Assembly (NCBI RefSeq): GCF_013403565.1
Contig: NZ_CP058627.1
Span: 434,001-498,000 of the forward strand
Direction: 5' to 3'
From: Chitinibacter bivalviorum
GTDB taxonomy: Bacteria > Pseudomonadota > Gammaproteobacteria > Burkholderiales > Chitinibacteraceae
DNA length: 64,000 nt
Part shown: positions 35,678 to 44,948 of the stretch, in pieces
Numbering within the stretch: position 1 is the stretch's first letter
Layout: the number at the start of each line of letters is the position of its first letter
Position numbers and translations under genes: made by a program
Notes under the pieces: model-generated
Database searches by the model: none
What the model saw: the letters and a program-made list of their open reading frames with translations, nothing else
What the model was told of the DNA's origin: nothing

Positions 35678-38362
35678 ATGCCAACTGAGCGCGCAAATTT
35701 GTCATTTTTTACCCGACTGCAATGGCAGCTTGTGTTGCCGATGTTGTTGATCTGGTTATTGCTTGGCGGATTGGGCTTGTATGGCTTGATTTCAGTGATC
35801 CGCGCTGAGTTTCAACAGCAGGTGCTAGAGCGGGCGCGAGCGATTTCACAGTCGGCACAATTTGCCACTGAATCGGCAAGTAATCTGGCCGGCGTGCAGC
35901 GCTTTGTGGCTTCGCTGGGGGCGGATGTGCAGGTTGAGCGTGTTTTGATCCTATCCGGTGCGCCAGCCAAAATCATTGCGGCAAACGAATTATCACTGGT
36001 CGGGCAGCGCGTGGATACTTTGCTCGATGCCGATCTGAAAAGGCATCTGAGCAATATGTTCATGCATGCTTTGCCCTATAACGATTTTCAGCATCCGCAC
36101 CACGCCAATATCTTGGAATATGCCGAGCCCTTATTGCTCAATAATTTAGCGCTTGGGCCTGAGGTCGTTCAATCAGGCGTTTTGGTCTTGTTTATCCGCA
36201 CCGAAAGCATTAATCAGGCAATCCAGACCAGTTTATTGATACTGGGTGCCATTTTTACGCTGCTGATGTTGGTGTTGGGGGCGGTGCTGATTTGGTTGGT
36301 GCAACGGCGAGTGTTGCACCCCATTGAAAATATGCTGCAGACCGTAGATCGACGTTCTGCCGGTGAAACAGCCTTGGTGTCTGCCTTAGCGCCCAATGAG
36401 CTGGGGCAATTGGGGCGGGCATTAAATCAAATGCTCTTGATGAGTGATGAGCAGCGTGCGCAGCTTTCGGCGCAAGAATTGATGCTGGCCGAACAACTCA
36501 CGCAATTACAGCTGGCCGCCAGTGCGCTCAAAATGGGGGCGTGGACTTACCATCCACAATCGCATTGTCTGCAATGGAATCAAGCTCTGTTTGAGTTGTA
36601 TGGCGTCGATATGGCCTCGTTCCCTGAGCCTGCCGATGTGCGGCAATTATGCATGGCCGCGGCGGATGTCGCGCAAGAGGATGCGCTGCTTGCTGCGCTT
36701 GACCACGCCAATCCAAGTTATAGCGTGGTGTATTCCATCGAGCGCAATGGACAAACGGTGTATTTGATGAGCGCTGGTAAATTAAGTGGCGATTATGTGA
36801 TTGGCTTGTGCCTTGATGTGACTGAGCTCAAGCAAGCGCAACTGCGTGCGGAGGCGGCAAATCAGGCCAAAAGTGCGTTTTTAGCCAATATGAGTCATGA
36901 AATACGCACGCCGATGAATGCAGTGCTGGGCTTTGCGCAATTGCTGGGCGACTGTAATTTGGGCGAGACCGAGCGTGATTATGTGCGCCATATTTGGCAA
37001 GCAGGCGATGCCTTGCTCGCGCTCATCAATGATATTTTGGATTTCTCCAAAATCGAATCAGGTAATCTGGAGCTGGAGCACATTGCATTTGATTTGTATG
37101 GCGTATTGAGAAATTCGCACGATATCGTCAGTGTAAAACTCAGGGAAAAAGGCTTGCAGTTTGAAATGCAGCTGCCCGATGCGCCGGCGGCTCGTATTTA
37201 TGGTGACCCAAGTCGGTTGCGTCAGATTTTACTTAACCTACTGAATAACGCCATCAAGTTTACCTATGATGGGTATATTAAGATGAGCCTTGATTGTAAT
37301 GATGTTGACGAATATACCTCTGATGTAATTATTAAAGTCTGCGACACTGGGATTGGCATGGACGAGGTTGGGCTGGCGCGGTTATTTAAGCCGTTTAGCC
37401 AAGCGGATGTGAGTACCACCCGCCGATTTGGCGGCACGGGCTTGGGGCTATCAATTAGCAAAAAATTGCTTGAGGCTATGGGCGGGACGATTTCCGTTGC
37501 TAGTCAGCAGGGAAAGGGCAGTTGTTTTACGATGCAATTGAGATGTCAAAAAGCACCCGCAGCACCCGTCTTGCAATTTGCCAACCTTGCGGGCAAAAAA
37601 ATCCTCGTCGTGCATGTGGGCGCGGAAATAGATCATTTATTGCTCTCGCAGCTTAAGCAATTGGCCTGTCACATCAGTACGGCCAATCTGATAGAGCCCA
37701 TTGCAGTGGCTCAATATGATCTATGGCTATTTGACTTGGGCCCCCACATTGATGAAGACCAAGCCTTGGTGTCGTTGCGTCAACAATTGCATGCTTATCC
37801 CGCGCCAGCGGTTTTGATTTCTAGTGCGGGCAGTGGCAGCGCACGGCAGGCGCGCTTAGCCGGCTTTAATGCCTATCTAGGTCGCCCGCTGATTGCGGAT
37901 CAGGTGGCGCAATGTTTGGCGGCTACCTTAGGTGCTCAGGCAAGTGGGGCCGCGCAAGAATTGCTCACCGTGCATCAGATTCGTGAAGCGCGGCAAAGTG
38001 CGCCGCAGATTTTGCTGGTGGATGATAATCCGCTGAATTTAAAAGTTGCGCAGTTGATGCTGCAAAAACTAGGCTGCAATGTCGACACGGCCAGTGATGG
38101 TCAGCAAGCGATCGATTGCGTGCAGCGACAATCGTACGCACTGGTTTTGATGGATTGCCAAATGCCGGTTATGGATGGTTTTGCCGCAACCCGAGCGATA
38201 CGGCAGCACTATAGTGCTGAGCAGTTGCCGATTATTGCGTTGACGGCCAATGCATTTCAAGAGGATGCCCAGCACTGCCATGATGCCGGGATGAATGACT
38301 TTCTCAGTAAACCTGTCGCGCAGAATGAATTGCAAGTCATGCTGAGCCGCTGGGTTGCTTAA
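35678..38362 (+). CDS. Hybrid sensor histidine kinase / response regulator
   Basis: An 894-residue membrane kinase. Two membrane helices (about 18-42 and 187-212) enclose a periplasmic sensor of about 145 residues. HAMP (about 212-265), a coiled coil, a PAS-like domain (about 285-385), HisKA with the phospho-acceptor at about H407 (NMSHEIRTPMNAVLGFAQLLG), HATPase_c (NLLNNAIKFTYDG, CDTGIGM, GGTGLGLSISKKL), a degenerate receiver (about 635-750, lacking the acidic pocket) and a true receiver (about 775-890; LLVDDNPLNLKVAQ, phospho-acceptor about D826 in LMDCQMPVMDG) follow. The gene starts one base after the binding-protein stop. The likely targets are the two receiver-containing proteins encoded next, one degrading and one making c-di-GMP. 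Confidence 0.9.
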   Translation: MPTERANLSFFTRLQWQLVLPMLLIWLLLGGLGLYGLISVIRAEFQQQVLERARAISQSAQFATESASNLAGVQRFVASLGADVQVERVLILSGAPAKIIAANELSLVGQRVDTLLDADLKRHLSNMFMHALPYNDFQHPHHANILEYAEPLLLNNLALGPEVVQSGVLVLFIRTESINQAIQTSLLILGAIFTLLMLVLGAVLIWLVQRRVLHPIENMLQTVDRRSAGETALVSALAPNELGQLGRALNQMLLMSDEQRAQLSAQELMLAEQLTQLQLAASALKMGAWTYHPQSHCLQWNQALFELYGVDMASFPEPADVRQLCMAAADVAQEDALLAALDHANPSYSVVYSIERNGQTVYLMSAGKLSGDYVIGLCLDVTELKQAQLRAEAANQAKSAFLANMSHEIRTPMNAVLGFAQLLGDCNLGETERDYVRHIWQAGDALLALINDILDFSKIESGNLELEHIAFDLYGVLRNSHDIVSVKLREKGLQFEMQLPDAPAARIYGDPSRLRQILLNLLNNAIKFTYDGYIKMSLDCNDVDEYTSDVIIKVCDTGIGMDEVGLARLFKPFSQADVSTTRRFGGTGLGLSISKKLLEAMGGTISVASQQGKGSCFTMQLRCQKAPAAPVLQFANLAGKKILVVHVGAEIDHLLLSQLKQLACHISTANLIEPIAVAQYDLWLFDLGPHIDEDQALVSLRQQLHAYPAPAVLISSAGSGSARQARLAGFNAYLGRPLIADQVAQCLAATLGAQASGAAQELLTVHQIREARQSAPQILLVDDNPLNLKVAQLMLQKLGCNVDTASDGQQAIDCVQRQSYALVLMDCQMPVMDGFAATRAIRQHYSAEQLPIIALTANAFQEDAQHCHDAGMNDFLSKPVAQNELQVMLSRWVA

Positions 38363-38469
38363 ATCCATATTGCCAATGGTTGCCAATTATTCGGCCTAAT
38401 CAATGGGAAACGTATCGCAATTTTCACCACGCGCACTATGATGAATTGTTGAATAACTGATAGATATAA

Positions 38470-40011
38470 ATGGGTATGGATTTTTTACTCGACGACGTGC
38501 CCTCGATCAATGATGAAGTGTTAACGCCCTGGAAAGTGGCGGTGATTGATGATGAGCGCGATATTTTTGAAGTCACCCGTCTATCGTTGTCGCGCGTGAA
38601 GGTCGATGGTCGCCCGCTCGAATTGTTGTATGCCAATAGCGGTCAAAGTGGCTTTGATCTGATCAATTCCCACCCCGATATCGCGGTGGCATTTATTGAT
38701 GTGGTGATGGAGTCACCCGAAGCGGGTTTATTGCTGGTCGATAAAATCCGTTCTGATTTAAAAAATCATGCATTACGGATTATTTTGCGCACGGGGCAGC
38801 CCAATCAGCATCCCGAAGAGCTGGTGATCGAGTCTTACGATATTAACGATTACAAAGCCAAAACTGAGCTCACCAATATCAAGCTCAAAACCTGTATTTA
38901 TGCGGCTATTCGCTCTTATCGCGACATCATGACCATTAGCAATACGCAATTGGGCATGGAAAAAGTGATTTCCTCTTCGCAAGCGGTGTTGCGCAGCCGT
39001 ACTTTGCATCAATTTGGCTCTGCCGTATTGCAGCAGTTACTCGATCTACTCAATATTCAAAGCAGTGAAGTGTATCTGGTGTCGCAATCGATCGATTTAT
39101 ATGGCGACAGGGTTAATCATGTGCTCGCCGCCACTGGCGACAATGTGCAGCTTGACGATCAGCTCAATGGCCCGCTTTTACCCGATCATGTGCGCGAATT
39201 GGTTAATTTTGCCAATGCTGGCGGGGAAAACAAGCTGCCCGATTTTGCATTTCTAGCCCGCTTTCAAGTGGGCGAGTTGGCCTCAAATGTGCTTTACGCC
39301 AGCTTGGCTCACCCCCTTGACCCGCTGCAAACCAAATTGCTGCAAATGTTTGCCAGTAATGTCGCCTTGGTATTTGAGGCGCTCTACACCAAAGAAAATA
39401 TCCAGGAAACGCAGAAAGAATTGCTGCTGGTGATTGGCGACGCCATTGAGCAACGCTCCAAAGAAACGGGTATGCATGTTCGTCGTGTGGCGCTGATGTG
39501 CGAATTACTAGCGCGTAAACTCGGCCAGTCGCCGGAGTATTGTGAAACGATTCGTTATGCGTCCCCACTGCATGACATCGGCAAAATTGGTATTCCTGAA
39601 ACCATATTGCATAAACACGGGAAATTAGATCCCGATGAATGGGCCGTCATGCAAACGCATGCCGAATTGGGTTATCAATTGCTGAAAAATACCAAACGCG
39701 TCATTGCCAAAATGGGCGCGATTATCGCCCGCGATCACCATGAAAAATGGGATGGCAGCGGCTATCCGCGGGGCTTAAAAGGGCAGGATATCCCTCTTGA
39801 AGCCCGCATTATGGCGGTGGTTGATGTGATTGATGCGCTGGCTTCGCGGCGCTCATATAAAGAAGCCTGGCCTGACGAGGCCATTATCACTTTGCTCAAA
39901 GCCGAACGGGGACGCCATTTTGACCCTGATATCGTCGATTTGGCTCTGGCCACTTACGATGAATTCGTGGCAATTCGTCGGCAATTACCAGATCGCAACG
40001 AGCATGTTTGA
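38470..40011 (+). CDS. HD-GYP response regulator with DUF3369 (c-di-GMP phosphodiesterase)
   Basis: A 513-residue soluble protein. The N-terminal receiver (about 20-140) has VAVIDDERDIFEVTRL and an Asp in FIDVVMESPEAG. The DUF3369 middle (about 170-310) is GAF-like. The C-terminal HD-GYP domain (about 320-500) has HDIGKIGIPETIL, HAELGYQLL, RDHHEKWDGSGYPRGLKGQDIP and VDVIDALASRRSYK, with the full GYP motif, so phosphodiesterase activity against c-di-GMP is expected. It lies 107 bases after the hybrid kinase and overlaps the GGDEF gene by 8 bases. Confidence 0.9.
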   Translation: MGMDFLLDDVPSINDEVLTPWKVAVIDDERDIFEVTRLSLSRVKVDGRPLELLYANSGQSGFDLINSHPDIAVAFIDVVMESPEAGLLLVDKIRSDLKNHALRIILRTGQPNQHPEELVIESYDINDYKAKTELTNIKLKTCIYAAIRSYRDIMTISNTQLGMEKVISSSQAVLRSRTLHQFGSAVLQQLLDLLNIQSSEVYLVSQSIDLYGDRVNHVLAATGDNVQLDDQLNGPLLPDHVRELVNFANAGGENKLPDFAFLARFQVGELASNVLYASLAHPLDPLQTKLLQMFASNVALVFEALYTKENIQETQKELLLVIGDAIEQRSKETGMHVRRVALMCELLARKLGQSPEYCETIRYASPLHDIGKIGIPETILHKHGKLDPDEWAVMQTHAELGYQLLKNTKRVIAKMGAIIARDHHEKWDGSGYPRGLKGQDIPLEARIMAVVDVIDALASRRSYKEAWPDEAIITLLKAERGRHFDPDIVDLALATYDEFVAIRRQLPDRNEHV

Positions 40012-40921
40012 TTTTGAAGGCAAGGAATCGGCGGTTATCTTGATCATCGACGATAGTCGCATGAATCAAATGCTGCTCAGTGCCATGCTCAAAGAGATGG
40101 GCCAAATTCATTGTGCCAACCACGGCGAAGAGGGCGTAATGTTGGCGCAAACGTTACACCCAAATGTCATTTTGCTCGATGTGGAAATGCCGGGCATGAA
40201 TGGCTTTGAAGTGTGCAAAATGCTCAAACAGCAGCCTAATTTTGAGAGCGCGATTATTTTTGTCACGGCGCATAGTGGTTCTGAGCATGAGGTCAGGGCG
40301 CTGGATGCTGGTGCAGTCGATTTTATCACCAAGCCATTTCACGATGCGGTCGTTAAGGCGCGGGTGAGTGCTCACCTTCTGCTTAATTTGCAAACCCATT
40401 ATCTACGCAATCTGGTAAATCTCGATGGTTTAACCGGCGTTTTTAATCGCCGACATTTTGATGAGATGCTGGCACAGGAATGGCGGCGCCATCTGCGCGC
40501 CCAGCAATCATTGGCGCTGGCTTTGTTAGATGTCGATTTTTTCAAGCGTTATAACGACGCTTTGGGGCATCAAGCAGGGGATGATTGCCTAAAGGCTGTG
40601 GCGCATTGCCTGGCAAAAAGTACGAAACGACCAGGCGAGATTGTTACGCGCTATGGTGGTGAAGAATTTGCCATTATTTTACCCAATACCAGTCAAGAAG
40701 AGGTTTTGGGTTTTGGTCATTACTTGTGTCAGCAGATTGCTGCTCTGCAATTACCGCACCCTGATCGCCCCGATTTGCCTTTCGTAACTATTAGTGTTGG
40801 CCTGAGTGCCGTGCTACCTACATTGCAAAGCGAACCTAAATCGCTGATTGCCGCAGCCGATGCCGCTTTGTATCGCGCCAAAGAGCAAGGCCGCAATCAG
40901 GCTTGTTTGGGTAAATCTTAG
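40004..40921 (+). CDS. GGDEF response regulator (PleD/WspR-like diguanylate cyclase)
   Basis: A 305-residue protein. The receiver (about 10-125) has LIIDDSRMNQMLLSAML, phospho-acceptor Asp in VILLDVEMPGMNGFEV and the KPF motif. The GGDEF domain (about 140-300) has LDGLTGVFNRRHFDEML and intact RYGGEEFAIILP. Five residues before GGEEF the I-site position reads RPGE rather than RxxD, so product inhibition may be lost, unlike in the TPR-GGDEF protein. ATG 40004 was chosen because the receiver begins directly there; it lies in the last codons of the HD-GYP gene (8-base overlap), so the enzymes that make and break c-di-GMP are translationally coupled. Confidence 0.9.
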   Translation: MFDFEGKESAVILIIDDSRMNQMLLSAMLKEMGQIHCANHGEEGVMLAQTLHPNVILLDVEMPGMNGFEVCKMLKQQPNFESAIIFVTAHSGSEHEVRALDAGAVDFITKPFHDAVVKARVSAHLLLNLQTHYLRNLVNLDGLTGVFNRRHFDEMLAQEWRRHLRAQQSLALALLDVDFFKRYNDALGHQAGDDCLKAVAHCLAKSTKRPGEIVTRYGGEEFAIILPNTSQEEVLGFGHYLCQQIAALQLPHPDRPDLPFVTISVGLSAVLPTLQSEPKSLIAAADAALYRAKEQGRNQACLGKS

Positions 40922-40945
40922 CCCTTGTCCAATGAGCAAAGCCGC

Positions 40946-41539
40946 TTAATCGCCCGCACTGTGTATTTGCAGCCGTACGGCGGCGATTAAATCTGGATAA
41001 AAGGTCAGAAAATCGCTTTCAAGTTGTGCATAGTGCAAGCGTAAATCATCGATTCCTGCCGCAAAGGCACTAGCGCGGCGAATACGATGGCGCGCAAAGC
41101 CAGCCAATACCATTTCAATTCGTTCCATGTCCTGATAGCCGCCCAGCCAATCATACTTGATCATACTAGGTGCAATTTCTTGCAACCTTTTGGGCAAAAT
41201 GGCGTCGTATTTTTGCAATTCGGCATAACACTGCTGGCTAAAGTCGCTGAGTGTCTGGTGATGAAATTGTCGCCAATGGCGAGCCAGATAATGATCGAAA
41301 AATATATCGATCAGTATGCCGGCGTAGCGCTGGCGCTCGCTCGCAATGCGGCGTTTGGCGCGGATGACGATTTGATGGTGATCGGTAAAATGATCAATAA
41401 AGCGATGCAGCGCCATACCTGTTTGCATCGGCATAGGTAAATGACCTGCTAGTGCAGGTTTAAGAAAATCACCCAGCAGATTGCCAATGCGGGCTTGCTC
41501 ATTATCGGGGGCAAGGTGTAAATGGGCTAGGTAATTCAT
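40946..41539 (-). CDS. acpH: Acyl carrier protein phosphodiesterase AcpH
   Basis: A 197-residue HD-domain-like hydrolase. MNYLAHLHLAPDNEQARIGNLLGDFLK, LHRFIDHFTDHH and DIFFDHYLARHW match AcpH, which removes the 4'-phosphopantetheine group from acyl carrier protein. The length matches E. coli AcpH (193). It is convergent with the GGDEF gene and starts only 18 bases from the divergent DUF697-like gene. Confidence 0.88.
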   Translation of the reverse strand: MNYLAHLHLAPDNEQARIGNLLGDFLKPALAGHLPMPMQTGMALHRFIDHFTDHHQIVIRAKRRIASERQRYAGILIDIFFDHYLARHWRQFHHQTLSDFSQQCYAELQKYDAILPKRLQEIAPSMIKYDWLGGYQDMERIEMVLAGFARHRIRRASAFAAGIDDLRLHYAQLESDFLTFYPDLIAAVRLQIHSAGD

Positions 41540-41557
41540 TCGTGAAAGGAAAAAATC

Positions 41558-42046
41558 ATGTTGAAGATGACGCTCGCAGAGCTTGAAGCCATTCGGCTGG
41601 AATGCCTCAGTTTAGTCAATCAGCGCTCGTTCGTATCGGCGGCTGTCGCGGTTGTACCGATTCCCGGTTTGGATGTCGGTGCAGATGTCGCGATTATGAC
41701 GCGCATGATTGACCTGATTAACCAAAAATTTCAGCTGACCGCGCAAGACGTAGGTCGGCTTGATCCAAAAACCCAGCAACGTATTCTGGTGATTGTGAGC
41801 TCATTAGGCAGCACTCTGATCGGCAAATATTTATCCAAAGAACTCATCGTCTTGGCCTTAAAGCGTGTTGGGGTGCGGATGGCGAGCAAACAGGCGGCCA
41901 AATTTGTACCCTTGCTGGGCTCGGCCATTGCGGCAGGATTAAGCTACGGAGCGATGCGCTGGCTGGGCAATGCGCATATCGAAGATTGCTATCAAGTGCT
42001 CAAACGGGCGATCGAGGAGCAAGAGCGCATCGTCGATGTGCAATAA
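41558..42046 (+). CDS. DUF697-like membrane-associated protein
   Basis: A 162-residue protein with three hydrophobic Gly/Ala-rich stretches: about 25-48 (SAAVAVVPIPGLDVGADVAI), 75-90 (LVIVSSLGSTLIGKYL) and 115-137 (FVPLLGSAIAAGLSYGAM). The P-I-P-G-L-D-V and F-V-P-L-L-G-S-A-I-A-A-G-x-S-Y motifs are those of the DUF697 domain found in YcjF and in GTPase-linked membrane proteins. The function is unknown. GAAAGGA precedes its start. It is divergent from acpH. Confidence 0.72.
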   Translation: MLKMTLAELEAIRLECLSLVNQRSFVSAAVAVVPIPGLDVGADVAIMTRMIDLINQKFQLTAQDVGRLDPKTQQRILVIVSSLGSTLIGKYLSKELIVLALKRVGVRMASKQAAKFVPLLGSAIAAGLSYGAMRWLGNAHIEDCYQVLKRAIEEQERIVDVQ

Positions 42047-42113
42047 GGCTGCTGGCTAATTAAGGCCAAACAGTGGGAAAATAGCGGCCAGTTATTTACC
42101 GAAAAGCCACTCA

Positions 42114-43118
42114 ATGACCACCATGCAAAATACCGTCGAGCATTTGATTGTCCACCAACTGCACAAAGAGCCTAATGGCCCCGCACGCGTCGCCTTGGGT
42201 TCTGCACCTTTGGTGGTCAATAGCGCCTCGCAACGCTTGATCGATCATTTGTGCGAGTTATACGGCACGCGTAATGGCAAAGGTTTTGGCAAATTTGAAG
42301 CTGATGATGCTGGCTACGCGATGCCGGGCTTAATTCGCCAATACACCGACGAGCGGATTGATTTTCATGCCTTATCACAGCAGATGATGGCGGAGTTGCA
42401 AACCCGTGCTGAAGCCGAGCCTCTCGCGAGCGGTGGCTATGTACTGATTGCGCAAGTGAGCAATCCGGCGATGCAGTTTCTGTTTGTCGCCTTGATCAGT
42501 GAAGTGATTGGTACAGCCATTAGCGATGACATGAATGTGGCCGATAGCATTCACCTCGATATGGATCACCTGCGCGTTGCCGGGCGGATTGATCTGGGCA
42601 GCTATCGCGCCGGCGGCGAGCGCTATGTCAGCTTTTTGCGTGGTCGCGGTGATGTGGCGGCGTATTTCAAATTGTTCCTCGGCTGCAATGATGTCCATAC
42701 GCCATTGAAAGAAACGCAAAAGCTGGTAAAAGGCTTGGAAGCCTTTGCCAACGAGCAGGCCATTGCTGGCAATGAGCGCGACGAAATGTTCCAGCGCGCA
42801 CATAGCTATCTTGATGCCTTGGGTGACGGCCAAGGCGAAGTCGATTTGGCGACCGTGGCCGAGCAGGTATTTCCAGCTGCGCCGGCGCAATTGCAAAGCG
42901 CTTTGCAAAATGAAGACTTGGGCATTAACGATGGCTTTGTGCCAGATCGTCGTGCGATCAAGCCACTGATGCGCTTTAAGGCCAATGGCCCACAGTGGAA
43001 GCTTGAATTTGATCGCGCCAGCTTGCGCAGCGGCGCGGTGATTTACGATAAATACAGCGATACGCTGGTGCTGTCGAATATTCCAGATGAATTAAAAAAG
43101 GCATTACTCGAACAATAA
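42114..43118 (+). CDS. yejK: Nucleoid-associated protein NdpA/YejK
   Basis: A 334-residue protein of the 37-kDa nucleoid-associated (NdpA) family. The segments ASQRLIDHLCELYGTRNGKGFGKFE, HLDMDHLRVAGRIDLGSYRAGGERYVSFLRGRGDVAAYFKLFLGC and the C-terminal LRSGAVIYDKYSDTLVLSNIPDELKK are typical. E. coli YejK binds DNA and affects topoisomerase activity. A second ATG lies three codons in. A terminator hairpin (43179-43233) follows. Confidence 0.88.
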   Translation: MTTMQNTVEHLIVHQLHKEPNGPARVALGSAPLVVNSASQRLIDHLCELYGTRNGKGFGKFEADDAGYAMPGLIRQYTDERIDFHALSQQMMAELQTRAEAEPLASGGYVLIAQVSNPAMQFLFVALISEVIGTAISDDMNVADSIHLDMDHLRVAGRIDLGSYRAGGERYVSFLRGRGDVAAYFKLFLGCNDVHTPLKETQKLVKGLEAFANEQAIAGNERDEMFQRAHSYLDALGDGQGEVDLATVAEQVFPAAPAQLQSALQNEDLGINDGFVPDRRAIKPLMRFKANGPQWKLEFDRASLRSGAVIYDKYSDTLVLSNIPDELKKALLEQ

Positions 43119-43178
43119 TTGCTCAAACACCGCGGCTAAAGATGTGAATATGTCACGAAAGTGATATATACCAACGAT

Positions 43179-43233
43179 GGGTATATTGATGAAGACTTAT
43201 TAAATAAAGGTTTTTATCGATATACCCTTTTTT
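43179..43233 (+). terminator. Intrinsic terminator after yejK, with alternative upstream pairing
   Basis: GGGTATATTGAT (43179-43190) pairs with ATCGATATACCC (43216-43227), followed by TTTTTT (43228-43233). The left arm can instead pair with ATATACC just upstream (about 43166-43172). The two hairpins exclude each other, as in an attenuator. Confidence 0.7.
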
Positions 43234-43341
43234 ATTGGTGTTTCTCGCAGTTTTTCAGCCAGCGCTGTGCTGCGGCATACTGCGTTTTTATTCGATCAAT
43301 CAAGGCGCTCGATCTGGGCGAGGCGTTTGAATGGAGGCGCA

Positions 43342-44811
43342 ATGCAAGCAGCAGTAGACTGGATCAATGGTTGGGTCTGGAGCAATGGATTGATTTTTCT
43401 CTGCCTGGCGGCAGGTCTGTATTTTTCGATTCGAACCCGTTTTTTGCAGTTACGGCACTTTGGCGAAATGTTCCGCCTGATGTTTGATGGTAAAGCTTCC
43501 GCAGCGGGTGTTTCCTCATTTCAAGCTTTAGCGATGTCTTTGTCGGGGCGCGTCGGGATCGGCAATATCGCGGGCGTGGCCACGGCCATTGCCTTTGGCG
43601 GGCCGGGTGCCGTGTTCTGGATGTGGATGGTCGCATTTTTGGGCGCCAGTACGGCGTTTGTCGAAGCCACACTGGGCCAACTGTATAAAGAAGAACATCA
43701 CGGGCAATACCGTGGCGGCCCCGCGTTTTACATCGAAAAAGGGCTGGGCTGGAAGTGGTATTCGATCATCTTTGCGCTGGCGACGATTTTCGCGTGCGGT
43801 ATTTTATTGCCGGGAATGCAGGGCTACGGCATCGCGTCAGGGCTGCAAAATGCCTTTGGCATGCCGCCCGCAGTGACGGGCGCTATTGTGGTGCTGATGT
43901 TAGGGATGATTATTTTTGGCGGCGTGAAACGGATCGCCAGCTTTACCCAGTTTGTCGTGCCATTTATGGCGCTGGGGTATTTATTGATTGCGTTCACCGT
44001 CGTTGCGCTCAATATTTCCGCCTTACCCGATGTGCTGATGTTGATTGTCAAATCGGCTTTTGGGGCCGAGGCGGGTTTTGGCGCCATGCTGGGCTTGGCG
44101 ATTCAATGGGGGGTGAAGCGCGGTATCTATTCCAATGAAGCAGGGCAAGGCTCAGCGCCACACGCGGCGGCGGCGGCCGAGGTGAGTCATCCGGCCAAGC
44201 AAGGTTTAGTGCAAGCGTTTTCGGTCTATATCGACACGCTGGTGGTGTGTTCTGCCACCGCGTTTATGATCTTGATTACTGGTAAATACAATGTCATTGG
44301 CCCCGATGGGCAGACTATCGTCAGTGGCGTGGCGGGGATTGAAGCAGGTGCGGCATATACGCAGGCGGCGGTGGAGTCGGTCTTGCCCGGCTTTGGTGCG
44401 GTTTTTGTCGGGATTGCGCTGTTCTTTTTCGCCTTTACCACCATGCTGTCGTACTACTATGTGGCCGAAACCAATCTTTCGTACTTGTGCCGCAAAATCA
44501 ATGCGCCTTGGCTGTTTGTACTGCTTAAGCTGATCTTGCTCGCCGCCGCGCTCTATGGTTGCGTGCGTACCTCTGCGCTGGCGTGGGGCATGGGGGATAT
44601 TGGCGTTGGCGTTATGGCGTGGCTCAATATTATTGCGATTTTAGTGCTGCAAAAACCGGCGCTGGCCTTGCTAAAAGACTATGAAACACAGCAGGCACAA
44701 GGCCTAGACCCTGTATTTTCGCCTGCGCAATCTGGAATTGCTGCGAGCGAAATTTGGAGCAAGAAAGCGCAGTTGATCAGCAATGCAGAGGAAAAAGTCA
44801 TGCATGATTAG
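43342..44811 (+). CDS. Sodium:alanine/glycine symporter (AGCS family)
   Basis: A 489-residue inner-membrane transporter with about 11 membrane segments. ATG 43342 was chosen for the GGAGG seven bases upstream; longer frames add a charged non-family tail. AGCS signatures are FQALAMSLSGRVGIGNIAGVATAIAFGGPGAVFWMW near the N-terminus and GLAIQWGVKRGIYSNEAGQGSAPHAAAAAEVSHPAKQG in the middle. The family couples Na+ (or H+) to uptake of alanine or glycine. The leader carries the alternative hairpins at 43166-43233, so expression may depend on read-through from upstream. Confidence 0.92.
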   Translation: MQAAVDWINGWVWSNGLIFLCLAAGLYFSIRTRFLQLRHFGEMFRLMFDGKASAAGVSSFQALAMSLSGRVGIGNIAGVATAIAFGGPGAVFWMWMVAFLGASTAFVEATLGQLYKEEHHGQYRGGPAFYIEKGLGWKWYSIIFALATIFACGILLPGMQGYGIASGLQNAFGMPPAVTGAIVVLMLGMIIFGGVKRIASFTQFVVPFMALGYLLIAFTVVALNISALPDVLMLIVKSAFGAEAGFGAMLGLAIQWGVKRGIYSNEAGQGSAPHAAAAAEVSHPAKQGLVQAFSVYIDTLVVCSATAFMILITGKYNVIGPDGQTIVSGVAGIEAGAAYTQAAVESVLPGFGAVFVGIALFFFAFTTMLSYYYVAETNLSYLCRKINAPWLFVLLKLILLAAALYGCVRTSALAWGMGDIGVGVMAWLNIIAILVLQKPALALLKDYETQQAQGLDPVFSPAQSGIAASEIWSKKAQLISNAEEKVMHD

Positions 44812-44837
44812 CCGATAAGCCTCTGAAAACGTTGAAT

Positions 44838-44900
44838 TTGGCGGGAAGGCACAGAATGTTGCTTTTGTAGAACAATCGTTCTTTTTGTGCTTGCCGCCAA
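44838..44900 (+). terminator. Long imperfect hairpin after the AGCS symporter
   Basis: TTGGCGG-x-AAG-(G)-CACA (44838-44853) pairs with TGTGCTTGCCGCCAA (44886-44900). The T run lies before rather than after the second arm, so it is a structured spacer or a weak terminator. It encloses the operator-like site at 44870-44881. Confidence 0.45.
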
Positions 44901-44931
44901 GCACATTCTTTTGTATTGTGAACGTACGTTC
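44892..44931 (+). promoter_or_regulatory. Candidate promoter and palindromic operator ahead of the 114-residue gene
   Basis: TTGCCG, 17 bases, TATTGT form a modest sigma-70 promoter (44892-44920). It runs directly into GAACGTACGTTC (44920-44931), a perfect 12-bp palindrome. A related imperfect site, GAACAATCGTTC, lies at 44870-44881, exactly 50 bases away. This geometry fits a dimeric repressor bound at two sites. Confidence 0.5.
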
Positions 44932-44948
44932 TATATGAGGTGAATGTC

